From: CAYJIL01 sp964370235
Lineage (GTDB): Bacteria > Bacteroidota > Bacteroidia > Bacteroidales > Rikenellaceae
DNA: 32,229 nucleotides
Assembly: GCA_964370235.1 (NCBI GenBank)
Contig: CAYJIL010000016.1
Span: forward strand, 1-32,229
Reading direction: 5' to 3'
Shown one piece after another: positions 16,477 to 25,702 of this stretch (positions are counted from its first letter, which is position 1; every line of letters starts with the position of its first letter). Made by a program: the position numbers and the translations under genes. The notes below the pieces were generated by a model, which saw nothing but the letters and a program-made list of their open reading frames with translations, was not told the origin of the DNA and searched no databases.

Positions 16477-17841
16477 ATGGCAAAGATAGTTATACTAGGT
16501 GGCGGAGAGAGCGGCTGGGGTAGTGCATATCTTGCCAAAAAAATGGGATTGAATCCTATTCTATCCGATGGCGGAATATTATCCCCAAAGTACCGTAGCC
16601 TTTTGGAGCAGGAGCAAATTCCTTTTCACGAAGGTGGTCACATTAAAAGCGAGCTAGAGGGAGCAGAGCAAGTTATCAAAAGCCCCGGCATCCCCGAAAG
16701 TGCACCCATTGTAGTGTGGCTAAAGGAGCAGGGCGCACAAATTATATCGGAAATAGAGTTTGCTAGCAAGTATGATAGTGCTAAACGCATATCTATTACC
16801 GGCAGTAATGGCAAAACTACTACTACTACGCTAATACACCAAATAATGGTTCACGCTGGTTTTGATGTTGCCGTTGGTGGTAACATTGGCGATAGCTATG
16901 CCTATCAGGTTGCAGCAAGCCCGCGCCAGTGGCGAGTACTCGAGCTTAGTAGCTTTCAGCTAGATGGTGTGGTTGACTTTAGGAGCGATGTAGCATTACT
17001 ACTAAATGTCACTCCCGATCATCTCGACCGATACGATGGCTCTATGGCCAAGTATCGAGCATCGAAATTTCGCATTGCAAAAAACATGACTACATCCAAC
17101 CTCTTTATATATAGTGGAGACGATGGTGGAGTAGTAGACTACATAAACGAAAATAGTTCTTGCTTTGGAATGAGGCTAGCGCCATTCTCTGTTAATGACA
17201 AGAGCAAGTGTGCATACTTTGATAGAGGTGCCGAGAGCCTTGTTATAAATTGCGATAAAAAGAGTTTGGTTGTTGAGGTTGCAAAGTTAAAGGTGCGAGG
17301 TTTACACAACTACTCAAATATTATGGCCGCTGCATTAGCCACGCTAGAGGCAGGTGTCGAGCCAAGCAAAATAGCCGAGGCGATATATAATTTTAGTGGT
17401 GTAGAGCACAGGCTTGAGCATATAGCTACGTGTGACGACATAGAATATATAAACGACTCAAAGGCTACCAATGTCGATGCTCTGTGGTATGCTCTCGAGA
17501 GTGCCACAAGGCCAACAATTCTGGTGATGGGCGGAACCGACAAAGGCAACGATTATAGCCAAGTCGACAGTTTGGTAGAGCAAAAAGTAAAGTCGATAGT
17601 CTGCATGGGTGTCGATAACTCTAAATTGCTAAAACATTTTAGCGCTACTCCTATATATGACTGTTTGTCGCTAGAGCAGGCGGTAGAGAAAATATTTGAG
17701 CTAGCACAAAGTGGCGATAGTGTATTGTTGTCGCCAGCGTGTGCAAGTTTCGATTTGTTTAAAAACTACGAAGATCGTGGCACACAGTTTAAAAAGGCAA
17801 TAATTAGTAAATTAGCAGAGAAAGGAGAATATCATGGCTAG
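16477..17841 (+). CDS. murD: UDP-MurNAc-L-alanine:D-glutamate ligase
   Basis: MurD adds D-glutamate to UDP-MurNAc-L-Ala. The 454-residue protein shows an N-terminal nucleotide-sugar domain beginning with GGGESGWGSA, the ATP loop GSNGKTTT at 109-116, the middle motif NVTPDHLDRYDG and the C-terminal INDSKATN and GGTDKG segments. Length is normal. The last eight bases overlap the ftsW start, with the ATG of ftsW read from within the final His-Gly codons, so the two are probably coupled. Confidence 0.96.
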   Translation: MAKIVILGGGESGWGSAYLAKKMGLNPILSDGGILSPKYRSLLEQEQIPFHEGGHIKSELEGAEQVIKSPGIPESAPIVVWLKEQGAQIISEIEFASKYDSAKRISITGSNGKTTTTTLIHQIMVHAGFDVAVGGNIGDSYAYQVAASPRQWRVLELSSFQLDGVVDFRSDVALLLNVTPDHLDRYDGSMAKYRASKFRIAKNMTTSNLFIYSGDDGGVVDYINENSSCFGMRLAPFSVNDKSKCAYFDRGAESLVINCDKKSLVVEVAKLKVRGLHNYSNIMAAALATLEAGVEPSKIAEAIYNFSGVEHRLEHIATCDDIEYINDSKATNVDALWYALESATRPTILVMGGTDKGNDYSQVDSLVEQKVKSIVCMGVDNSKLLKHFSATPIYDCLSLEQAVEKIFELAQSGDSVLLSPACASFDLFKNYEDRGTQFKKAIISKLAEKGEYHG

Positions 17842-19249
17842 AACTCGAAGCCGTTGGGCAATGATCGCTAGCCAATTTGGTGGCGACCGCATATTATGGA
17901 TACTATTAATATCGTTGAGCGTATTTTCGATACTTGTAATTTTTTCGTCTACGGGTTCGATGATATATAGCAAGCACGATGGTGATAGTACGGTCTTTCT
18001 TTTTAGGCAACTAGGATATGTTGGAGCAGCTCTTTTTACGGCTGCTTTTATGCACTTTGTCCCCCCTCGCTTTTATTTGAGGTTTGCTACAATTATATAC
18101 CTATCGGCGTTGGGACTGGTAATGTTCTCGGTGTTATCGAGCAGTGGTCAAGAGTATAACAGCGCAAGGCGATGGGTAGGTATTGCAGGTAATCTTACAT
18201 TTCAACCTGCCGATGCACTCAAAATAGCTGTGGTTATTATGATTGCTAGAGCACTTGCAGTTAGGCAGCGCATGATCTCCTCTAAACAATTAATGCCATC
18301 GATATTTCACTTTCTTTTGACTCCTAGTCAAAAAAAGGAGAACATCGAAGTCATTAAAAATCACACACTAGCGGTAGTTGTTCCCACTGCTGTTGCGGCA
18401 CTAGCTGTAATGGCAAACAGCCTTTCTACGGCACTAATAATGTTGGGTACTGCCCTGTTTTTGTTTATTATTGGCCGTGTGAGGGCGATAGATATTGTGC
18501 GCTTGTTTGTTATTGGGGTGTTTGTCCTAGTAACTGCCTTTATGTTTATGAAAACATTTGGCATTGGACGTACCGAAACTTGGGAGAACCGACTAATTAG
18601 CTTTGTTACTCCTAGTGATGACGACCCTGCTAAGCATGATGCTCGCCTAAATATGTCTGAAGATGAGTTCCAAAAACACCAAGCCCAAATAGCAATTGCC
18701 TCGGGTTGGAAGCTAGGTAAAGGGCCTGGTAATAGTACACAGCGTAGTAACCTGCCACACCCCTATTCAGACTATGCCTATGCCTTTATTGTCGAAGAAT
18801 ATAGTATCATTGGAGGATTGTTTGTGCTGGTAGCCTATCTGTGGATATTCTATCGGGGCATGGCAATATTCCGAAAGTGCAGAGACCCCTTCTCTAGTTT
18901 ATTGGTGCTCGGGCTTGCTCTAATGATTACCATACAAGCGTTTTTGCATATGTGTGTGTCGGTTGGTATTGCTCCCGTAACAGGGCAAACTCTACCGCTC
19001 ATTAGTTTGGGTGGTACGTCCTTGGTATTTACGGCAATGGCAATTGGTATAATGCTAGGCGTCTCTAGGGTAGAGAACCGCCGCGAGAGAGCCGAGCACA
19101 TAGAGATGTTGCGCAAAAAAGAGATTGATGAATGGAGTAATATCCTAATCTCAGAAGACGAAGAGAATAACCTAAATAGAGATAAATCGAACGAAATAGG
19201 AGAGTATGATGGTGTCATCTGGAGAAAAAAAGCTAAAGATAATTGTTAG
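17834..19249 (+). CDS. ftsW: Septal peptidoglycan glycosyltransferase, SEDS family
   Basis: FtsW polymerises lipid II at the division site with its partner penicillin-binding protein. The 471-residue membrane protein has about ten membrane segments. SEDS motifs visible are NSARRWVGI at 109-117, KGPGNSTQ at 296-303, the YSDYAY segment with Asp313 at the place of the catalytic Asp of E. coli FtsW, and LISLGGTSLV near 389-398. A charged cytoplasmic tail of about 60 residues follows the last segment. I chose FtsW over the related RodA because of its place between murD and murG. The partner ftsI is not in this window. Its 3' end overlaps murG by 44 bases. Confidence 0.95.
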   Translation: MARTRSRWAMIASQFGGDRILWILLISLSVFSILVIFSSTGSMIYSKHDGDSTVFLFRQLGYVGAALFTAAFMHFVPPRFYLRFATIIYLSALGLVMFSVLSSSGQEYNSARRWVGIAGNLTFQPADALKIAVVIMIARALAVRQRMISSKQLMPSIFHFLLTPSQKKENIEVIKNHTLAVVVPTAVAALAVMANSLSTALIMLGTALFLFIIGRVRAIDIVRLFVIGVFVLVTAFMFMKTFGIGRTETWENRLISFVTPSDDDPAKHDARLNMSEDEFQKHQAQIAIASGWKLGKGPGNSTQRSNLPHPYSDYAYAFIVEEYSIIGGLFVLVAYLWIFYRGMAIFRKCRDPFSSLLVLGLALMITIQAFLHMCVSVGIAPVTGQTLPLISLGGTSLVFTAMAIGIMLGVSRVENRRERAEHIEMLRKKEIDEWSNILISEDEENNLNRDKSNEIGEYDGVIWRKKAKDNC

Positions 19250-20354
19250 TGGAGGAGGAACGGCAGGTCACATTTACCCTGCTGTTGCACTTGTACAAAC
19301 ACTAGAGACGATACTTGGCAAAGAGAATGTCGATGTATTGTTTGTGGGTGCACAAGGCAAAATGGAGATGGAGAGAGTCCCCGAGTTGGGTTATCGCATC
19401 GAGGCATTGCCTATTGCTGGTTTGCAGCGAAAGTTCTCGATAAAGAACCTGTTGCTACCCATCAAGATAGCCAAAAGCCTAATGTCTGCACGCTCGATAA
19501 TTGCCAATTTCAACCCCGATATAGTGGTTGGTTTTGGTGGATATGCTAGTGCTCCAATCCTAAAAATGGCACAGAGTGCCGATATTCCAACCGTGCTGTG
19601 GGAGGGTAACTCCTATGCAGGTATGGCAAATAGAGTGTTGGCAAAGGGTGCCGATGTAATATGTGTGGCATATAGTGGTATGGAGCGATTCTTTCCTGCT
19701 CAAAAAATTGTGGTAACGGGTAATCCAATACGAGGTAATTTTGGTGCAGCACAACAAAATGTAGGCGAGGCGTTAGATTACTTTGGTTTTGGTGGCGAAC
19801 GTGCGGTGTTGCTGGTTACGGGTGGTTCGCTAGGGGCACGAGTTTTGAACGATAGTGTGCTAGCCTACATCGACCAAATAGCAAAAGAAAAACAGATAGA
19901 TATTATATGGCAGTGTGGTAGCTACTATTACGAGGAGCTAAAACCAAAGGTTGATGCTTTGGGTAGTGACAACATACACCTTGCACCATTTATTAAGAGA
20001 ATGGATTTGGCATACACTTTGGCAGACCTTGTAGTGTCAAGAGCTGGAGGAAGTGCCATTGCCGAGCTTTCGCTGCTTGGAATGGCGGCTATATTTGTGC
20101 CATCGTCGGGTGTTGCCGAAGATCATCAATACAAAAATGCCGAAGCACTATGTACCAAAGGTGCAGCCGAGCTAGTTACCGATGACAAGGCAAAAGAGAA
20201 TCTTATTCCCTTGGCGTTAGAGATAATTGCCGACGATAAGCGTTTGGCAAAACTGCGAAGTTCGATAAAGGAGTTTGCCTACCCCGATGCAGCTTTGGAT
20301 ATTGCCAATATAGTTTTAAAGAATGCAGGCAAAGATAGGCAGGCAATTTTATAA
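19206..20354 (+). CDS. murG: Lipid II synthase, UDP-GlcNAc transferase
   Basis: MurG adds GlcNAc to lipid I on the inner face of the membrane, completing lipid II. The 382-residue GT28 protein has the glycine loop SGGGTAGH at 15-22, GFGGYASAP for the acceptor side, a second loop TGGSLGARVLND, and SRAGGSAIAEL for UDP-GlcNAc binding. The ATG at 19206 is preceded six to eight bases upstream by AGGAGAG (19198-19204), a rare good Shine-Dalgarno-like match here, although a GTG two codons later would also start close to the usual N-terminus. It overlaps ftsW out of frame by 44 bases, and murC follows after 20 bases. Confidence 0.96.
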   Translation: MMVSSGEKKLKIIVSGGGTAGHIYPAVALVQTLETILGKENVDVLFVGAQGKMEMERVPELGYRIEALPIAGLQRKFSIKNLLLPIKIAKSLMSARSIIANFNPDIVVGFGGYASAPILKMAQSADIPTVLWEGNSYAGMANRVLAKGADVICVAYSGMERFFPAQKIVVTGNPIRGNFGAAQQNVGEALDYFGFGGERAVLLVTGGSLGARVLNDSVLAYIDQIAKEKQIDIIWQCGSYYYEELKPKVDALGSDNIHLAPFIKRMDLAYTLADLVVSRAGGSAIAELSLLGMAAIFVPSSGVAEDHQYKNAEALCTKGAAELVTDDKAKENLIPLALEIIADDKRLAKLRSSIKEFAYPDAALDIANIVLKNAGKDRQAIL

Positions 20355-20374
20355 GGAAGTGGTTTTTTAAAGAT

Positions 20375-21754
20375 ATGAAAAGAGAGAATGTATATTTTGT
20401 GGGTATTGGTGGCATAGGTATGAGTGCCCTAGCTCGTTATTTTAAGCACAAAGGAATGCGAGTTGCGGGTTATGATAGAACTCAAACACCGCTAACCAAT
20501 GCACTTAGCCAAGAGGGCATTAGCGTACATTACGAGGATAGTGTAAGCCTAATAGCCCCTGAGTTTTGTAACCCACAAACAACACTTGTAATATATACCC
20601 CAGCAATTGCCAAAGGGCATAGCGAGCTAGCATATTTTTGTGATAATGGCTTTGAGGTAATCAAGCGATCGAGAGCATTGGGCGAGCTATCCAAGGGCGA
20701 GTATGTAATGGCAGTAGCAGGTACACATGGCAAGAGTTCGACAACCACCATGCTAGCCTACTTTAACTCTATTGCAGCCAAAGAAGATGGCTACGTTGGG
20801 GGAGGTAATGCCATTTTGGGTGCTATTTCCAAAAACTTTGGTAGCAACCTAGTGTTGGGGCGTGGTCGAAGGTTTGCGGTCGAAGCCGATGAATTTGATC
20901 GTTCGTTCTTGCAGCTACACCCAGATGTTGCGGTGGTTACAGCAGTTGACCCCGATCATCTCGATATATATGGCTCGAAAGAAGAATTCGAGAAGGGTTT
21001 TACCAACTTTACTAGCCAAATAAAAGAGGGCGGTAGTTTGATATGCCACAGAGATGCTATCTTTGCAATTACCAACACAAAAATAAATATTTATAGCTAT
21101 TCGCTAAAAGATTCATCTACCGATTTTTATGCTCAAAACCTGAGCGTAGGCGATAATGGTTGTTATAGCTTTGATGTGGTTACCCCTAGCAGAACTATAA
21201 CAGGGTGCTATCTATCACTACCGGGTGAGGTGAATCTCGAAAATGCCATTGCAGCCATTGCGGCAATGTGGGTTGCGGGAGTAGATGATGATGCGCTCAA
21301 GAGTGCTATGACAACTTTTGAGGGTATTAAAAGACGTTTCGACATTAGGGTAAACCGTCCGGGCAAAATATATATGGATGACTATGCTCACCACCCACAA
21401 GAGTTGCGTCGTGCTTTGGAGTCGGTGAGGGCAATGTTCCCAAATAAAACTATAACAGCTATTTTTCAGCCACATTTATTTAGTCGCACACGTGACTTTG
21501 CCGATGGTTTTGCAAGGAGCCTTTCGCTAGCCGATAGGGTAGTTCTACTGCCAATATATCCGGCTCGTGAATTGCCAATTGAGGGTGTGACTTCGAGCAT
21601 AATTTTTGACTCTATCGCTCTTGATAATAAATGCCAAGTGGCTATGAGCGAGGTTGTAGAGTTAGTTGGTAAGGATGAATCAGACATAGTTATAACTTTT
21701 GGTGCAGGGGATATTGATACCCTATGCGATGCAATAGAGAAAGAGTTAAAGTAA
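20375..21754 (+). CDS. murC: UDP-MurNAc:L-alanine ligase
   Basis: MurC starts stem peptide assembly by adding L-alanine to UDP-MurNAc. The 459-residue protein opens with FVGIGGIGMSALA (8-20), the MurC-type nucleotide loop. The ATP loop is GTHGKSSTTT at 116-125, where the usual GTHGKTT has serines; lysine 120 is kept. DPDHLDIYG and MDDYAHHPQE (meeting the family's YAHHP motif) follow. Length is normal. The stop overlaps the ftsQ ATG as TAATG, suggesting coupled translation. Confidence 0.96.
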   Translation: MKRENVYFVGIGGIGMSALARYFKHKGMRVAGYDRTQTPLTNALSQEGISVHYEDSVSLIAPEFCNPQTTLVIYTPAIAKGHSELAYFCDNGFEVIKRSRALGELSKGEYVMAVAGTHGKSSTTTMLAYFNSIAAKEDGYVGGGNAILGAISKNFGSNLVLGRGRRFAVEADEFDRSFLQLHPDVAVVTAVDPDHLDIYGSKEEFEKGFTNFTSQIKEGGSLICHRDAIFAITNTKINIYSYSLKDSSTDFYAQNLSVGDNGCYSFDVVTPSRTITGCYLSLPGEVNLENAIAAIAAMWVAGVDDDALKSAMTTFEGIKRRFDIRVNRPGKIYMDDYAHHPQELRRALESVRAMFPNKTITAIFQPHLFSRTRDFADGFARSLSLADRVVLLPIYPARELPIEGVTSSIIFDSIALDNKCQVAMSEVVELVGKDESDIVITFGAGDIDTLCDAIEKELK

Positions 21755-22539
21755 TGAAACAACTTTGGATTGACATATCACTCATTTTGCTTATTATCGC
21801 TGCCATAACGGCAGGGGCAATATATAGCAACCAGCGAGCAGCCCAGCAGCGATTCGATGGGCTCGAAATATCGATCACCTACCCAGACAGCACTATGCTG
21901 ATTGGAGAGGCAGATGTTCGTGAGATGATAAAAACATCTGCAATGAGCCAAATGCTAACTACGGTTGACAATATCGACACACATTTGTTTGAAGAGACTT
22001 TTAGTGCAAATAGTTATGTTGACAGCGTTGTTGTTTATAAGAGTCGCAGTGGTAAACTTTTTATAAATATTTTGCAAAAAGCACCTCTGTTGAGAGTAGT
22101 TAGCTCCTCGGGCGACTTTTATATTGGGCATAAAGGCGAGTATATTCCCATCAATTATAACCATCCGTGTAAAGTGCCAATCGTAACAAGTGACTCGCTT
22201 GGCTTGATAGATAGTATCAAATATTTAGTTTCTAATAAAAAAGATAGCGAAAATTATATTTTTTTGGATAAATTAGTTACTTTTGTAGAACTGCTCGAAA
22301 AAGACAAATTTTGGAGCAGGCAAATAGTCCAAATTAACCTTAACAATAACAACGAGGTGGAGTTAGTGCCTAGAGTTGGTCGTCATTTAATATTGCTGTG
22401 CGACATTAATGACATAGACATGGGCTGGGCTAACATAAAAAAACTCGAAGAGTTTTATAAAAAAGTGATGGATGCCCAGCGATGGGATGATATTTCGCTA
22501 ATAAATTTGAAGTATAAAGATCAGGTGGTCTGCAAGTAG
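21754..22539 (+). CDS. ftsQ: Cell division protein FtsQ
   Basis: This 261-residue single-pass inner membrane protein has a short cytoplasmic end, one membrane segment at about 5-25, and a periplasmic POTRA-like region followed by a beta-rich domain. FtsQ is the scaffold of the FtsQLB complex, which controls septal synthesis. Sequence conservation is low in this family, so the call rests on topology, length and its place between murC and ftsA. I chose the ATG overlapping the murC stop (21754-21756); an in-frame ATG 10 codons earlier (21724) would give a charged extension inside murC. Confidence 0.93.
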   Translation: MKQLWIDISLILLIIAAITAGAIYSNQRAAQQRFDGLEISITYPDSTMLIGEADVREMIKTSAMSQMLTTVDNIDTHLFEETFSANSYVDSVVVYKSRSGKLFINILQKAPLLRVVSSSGDFYIGHKGEYIPINYNHPCKVPIVTSDSLGLIDSIKYLVSNKKDSENYIFLDKLVTFVELLEKDKFWSRQIVQINLNNNNEVELVPRVGRHLILLCDINDIDMGWANIKKLEEFYKKVMDAQRWDDISLINLKYKDQVVCK

Positions 22540-22577
22540 CAGCTCACCTATAAACATTTTAATAGAGTTAAATAGAT

Positions 22578-24059
22578 ATGGAGAAGGATCCAAGCTACAT
22601 TGTTGCCATTGATATGGGAACCAGCAAAGTTGTTACTTTGGTGGGTATGAGAGATGAAGATGGCAAAATATCTATTATTGCGGTCTCTTGTGTCCCAGCA
22701 AGCGGCATCGTTCATGGGGGTATAAAAAATATAGATCAAATAGTACGTTCGGTTCATAGCTCAATTGATTCGATAAATCAAGAGTGGGGAATTAGAGTGT
22801 GCGAGGCATACGTAGGTTTATCGGGTCAGCATATCAAGTGTCAAGACCATGATGGCTACGTATTTATTGTAAACCAAGAGGGCGAAGTACACGAAGAGGA
22901 CGTTAATAAACTAAGCCACAGTATGGGTAACATACAGTTACCTGCTGGCGAAGTAATTATTCATATTCTGCCAAAGAGTTATACTCTTGATGACGATAGC
23001 GATATTAGCGACCCAGTTGGTATGATTGGTAGCAAGCTAACGGGTTCTTTCAAGATCGTAACAGGCAATAAGCGTAATATGGAGATTGTTGACCGATCTC
23101 TAAAGCGTGTCGAAGTTGGAATAACAGATATTTTCCTTAGCTCACTAGCATCTGCCGAGGCAGTACTTGTAGACGACGAAAAGGAGCTGGGCGTTGCTGT
23201 AATTGATATAGGTGGCGGAACGTGTGATGTCTGTATCTATCACGACAAAACAATAAAATACCTAGGCGTAATTTCTTATGGTGGTAACGATATCAACAAA
23301 GATATTAAGCAGTATGGTGTACTAGAGCGTCATGTCGAAAAGCTAAAGGTTAAGTTTGGTTCGGCTATGCAATCTCTAATCTCTGAATCTCAGGTTATTT
23401 CGCTTCCGGGCATTAATAACTCTGTCCCAAAAGAAATTCCTCAAAAAATACTTGCAGCCATTATTGAGGCAAGAATGCAAGACATTATCGAGAAACTTCA
23501 AGATATGATTGCCGAGGCAGGTTTCTCGAGACTACCTGGTGGTGTTGTCCTAACGGGTGGTGGAGCTATGCTTGCCGATATTGACAAGCTATTTGCTCAG
23601 CAGCTAGGTTGTGATGTTCGCATTGGTCGTCCAACGATATACGTAACTGATCATACAGCCGAGCTAGTAAGCGACCCTAAGTTCTCGACAGCCGTAGGTC
23701 TTATCTTGCGTGGTGCCGAGGTGGGTATCGAAACAAAAACTATCGTAACCAAGAAACCTCGTGCAGTAGAGGCTGCGCCAGCAGTTGCTCCGGTTGCCGA
23801 GCGTGAAATAAAGCATGGTCCTACCCTACCCAAAAAGGAGATTAAGCGACCTGCTATGCAAGTTAAAGACACTAAAGCGCCAGAGAAAAAATCTTTGTTC
23901 GACAAAGATAATGTAGTGGAAAATGAACCACCACAAGACAATCCAGAGCCTCAACCAACAAAACCTAAAGGTTTTAAGTTCGGTATCAAGAAAATGTCAG
24001 ACAAAGTGAGAGAGTTCTTCGAGCCTAATGACGATATCGAGAGTAATAACAGATATTAA
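22578..24059 (+). CDS. ftsA: Cell division protein FtsA
   Basis: FtsA is the actin-like protein that ties FtsZ to the membrane and recruits the divisome. The 493-residue protein shows the actin-fold ATP motifs AIDMGTSKVVTLVG near residue 10, VIDIGGGTCDVCIY near 213, and VLTGGGAML in the third quarter. The conserved core ends near residue 385. A linker rich in Pro, Lys and Glu of about 75 residues then leads to GFKFGIKKMSDKVREFF (465-481), a likely amphipathic membrane-targeting helix, and a short acidic end. The linker is longer than in E. coli FtsA (420 residues). It is followed by ftsZ after 49 bases. Confidence 0.97.
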   Translation: MEKDPSYIVAIDMGTSKVVTLVGMRDEDGKISIIAVSCVPASGIVHGGIKNIDQIVRSVHSSIDSINQEWGIRVCEAYVGLSGQHIKCQDHDGYVFIVNQEGEVHEEDVNKLSHSMGNIQLPAGEVIIHILPKSYTLDDDSDISDPVGMIGSKLTGSFKIVTGNKRNMEIVDRSLKRVEVGITDIFLSSLASAEAVLVDDEKELGVAVIDIGGGTCDVCIYHDKTIKYLGVISYGGNDINKDIKQYGVLERHVEKLKVKFGSAMQSLISESQVISLPGINNSVPKEIPQKILAAIIEARMQDIIEKLQDMIAEAGFSRLPGGVVLTGGGAMLADIDKLFAQQLGCDVRIGRPTIYVTDHTAELVSDPKFSTAVGLILRGAEVGIETKTIVTKKPRAVEAAPAVAPVAEREIKHGPTLPKKEIKRPAMQVKDTKAPEKKSLFDKDNVVENEPPQDNPEPQPTKPKGFKFGIKKMSDKVREFFEPNDDIESNNRY

Positions 24060-24108
24060 TATAACTCCAACTCCATAAACAAGTAGAGAGAGCAATAATA
24101 TACAAATT

Positions 24109-25620
24109 ATGAATAACGAGATAATTGATTGTTTAGATACAGCAACAAATAATACCTCTAACATCATGGTAATTGGTGTTGGTGGCGGTGGTGGTAATGC
24201 TGTTAAGCATATGTACAACTTGGGCATACACAATGTTATGTTCATGGTTTGTAACACCGATGTTCAAGCACTCTCTCGTAGTCCAATACCTCAGAAAATA
24301 CAACTTGGTCGTGACCTAACAAGCGGGCTTGGTGCAGGTAACCAGCCAGAGCGTGGTCGTGACGCAGCTATTGAGAGTAGCGACGAAATTAGAGAAAGGC
24401 TTAAAGCTAGCGGAGCACGCATGGTGTTCATTACAGCTGGTATGGGTGGTGGTACAGGTACTGGTGCCGCTCCTGTAATTGCCGAGATTGCAAAAGAGTT
24501 GGGCATCCTAACTGTTTCAATCGTAACAATGCCATTTATGGCAGAGGGTCCACGCCGCAAGAGTCAAGCGGCTTTGGGTATCGAAGAAATTCGCAAGCAT
24601 GTCGATTCGCTACTAATAATCGACAACGAAAATATTAGTCGCATGTATGGCGACTTATCATTCTCTGAGGCTTTTGGTAAGGCCGATGATATTCTAGCAA
24701 CTGCTGCTAAGGGTATTGCCGAGGTAATTACCAAGGAGTTTGGTATTAATGTCGACTTTGCCGATGTTCAAACAACGATGAGCAACAGTGGTATTGCACT
24801 GATGGGTTCTTCGAAGTGTAACATCGAGAGCACCGACGACATTGTACAGTACCTTACAGAGAATGCACTTGTTTCGCCACTTCTTAACAGAAACAACATT
24901 AACGGCGCAACAAATATCCTTCTTAACATTTCGTGGAAAGACAAAGAGCTTAAGCTTAACGAGGTTTACCAAATTATCTCGATGGTTCAAGCATCTGCTG
25001 GTCCCGATGCAAACGTTATTTGGGGTGCTGGTCCAGACGAAACTCTTATGGAGTCGGGTGAGGCAGCTATCATCATCATTGCAACTGGTTTTGAGTTTGC
25101 CGATGTTCAGCACGCTAACCCTGCATCGATTACCGATGTTAAGCCTATGGCTAAGATTGAAGGTATGCTACCTAACCCAGTTATTGTTGGCGAAACGGTT
25201 AGACGTACCGAGAACGAAACCGTTACAATCGACCTAGAAGAAGAGGATATTATCCTAAAGGATGGCGACTGCGAAGTTGACCATGATAGTGTAATCTTTA
25301 GCGATGACAGCGACGATAGAGTAGTGATCTCGTTATATGACGAACCAAAAGAGGAGGTAAACGAAAAACCTATTCAAACTGTTGATGATGATGGCTATGT
25401 AGTAATTGAGCGCAACATTGCCGATGCAACAATATCGTCTACCAAATCTAATAATATGTCTATGCCGACAGCTACCAAGGATGTACCTAGACGCAAATTC
25501 TCAGACTTTGACGACAAGGACGATGTTCCTGCATTTATTCGCCGTCAAATGCTAAAGGACATTAACATTGATGTTAATAGCAACAACGTAAACAAAGTAG
25601 TTATTAGAGACGAGGAGTAA
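24109..25620 (+). CDS. ftsZ: Cell division GTPase FtsZ
   Basis: FtsZ is the tubulin-like GTPase that forms the division ring. The 503-residue protein has VIGVGGGGGNAV at 21-32, the tubulin signature GGGTGTG at 113-119, and the T7 loop region NVDFADVQT. The GTPase core ends near residue 330. A long acidic, variable linker follows to the conserved C-terminal peptide DVPAFIRRQ at 472-480, which binds FtsA. Unusually compared with E. coli, 21-23 residues follow that peptide and end VNKVVIRDEE. It is the last gene of the cluster and faces a bidirectional terminator. Confidence 0.98.
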   Translation: MNNEIIDCLDTATNNTSNIMVIGVGGGGGNAVKHMYNLGIHNVMFMVCNTDVQALSRSPIPQKIQLGRDLTSGLGAGNQPERGRDAAIESSDEIRERLKASGARMVFITAGMGGGTGTGAAPVIAEIAKELGILTVSIVTMPFMAEGPRRKSQAALGIEEIRKHVDSLLIIDNENISRMYGDLSFSEAFGKADDILATAAKGIAEVITKEFGINVDFADVQTTMSNSGIALMGSSKCNIESTDDIVQYLTENALVSPLLNRNNINGATNILLNISWKDKELKLNEVYQIISMVQASAGPDANVIWGAGPDETLMESGEAAIIIIATGFEFADVQHANPASITDVKPMAKIEGMLPNPVIVGETVRRTENETVTIDLEEEDIILKDGDCEVDHDSVIFSDDSDDRVVISLYDEPKEEVNEKPIQTVDDDGYVVIERNIADATISSTKSNNMSMPTATKDVPRRKFSDFDDKDDVPAFIRRQMLKDINIDVNSNNVNKVVIRDEE

Positions 25621-25637
25621 GCTCGTTGATATATACC

Positions 25638-25690
25638 AAAAAGCAACTCCCTCCGTTTGTCACTAGACAAAACGGAGGGAGTTGCTTTTG
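25638..25690. terminator. Bidirectional terminator between ftsZ and the PHP gene
   Basis: The arms AAAAGCAACTCCCTCCG (from 25639) and CGGAGGGAGTTGCTTTT (to 25689) are perfect complements. The inner part pairs GTTTGTC with GACAAAAC around ACTA with one bulged A. Flanking A and T tracts serve both strands, which suits two convergent genes whose stops lie 18 and 13 bases away. Confidence 0.93.
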
Positions 25691-25702
25691 TTGTTATATG
25701 TG

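Noticed and set aside
19251..19274. MurG glycine loop reads GGTAGH where E. coli has GGTGGH.
   Set aside because: The alanine form is known in other functional MurG proteins, for example in mycobacteria, so it is not unusual.
21724..21753. ATG for ftsQ ten codons upstream inside murC.
   Set aside because: The TAATG overlap with the murC stop is a typical coupled start, and the extension is charged and atypical.
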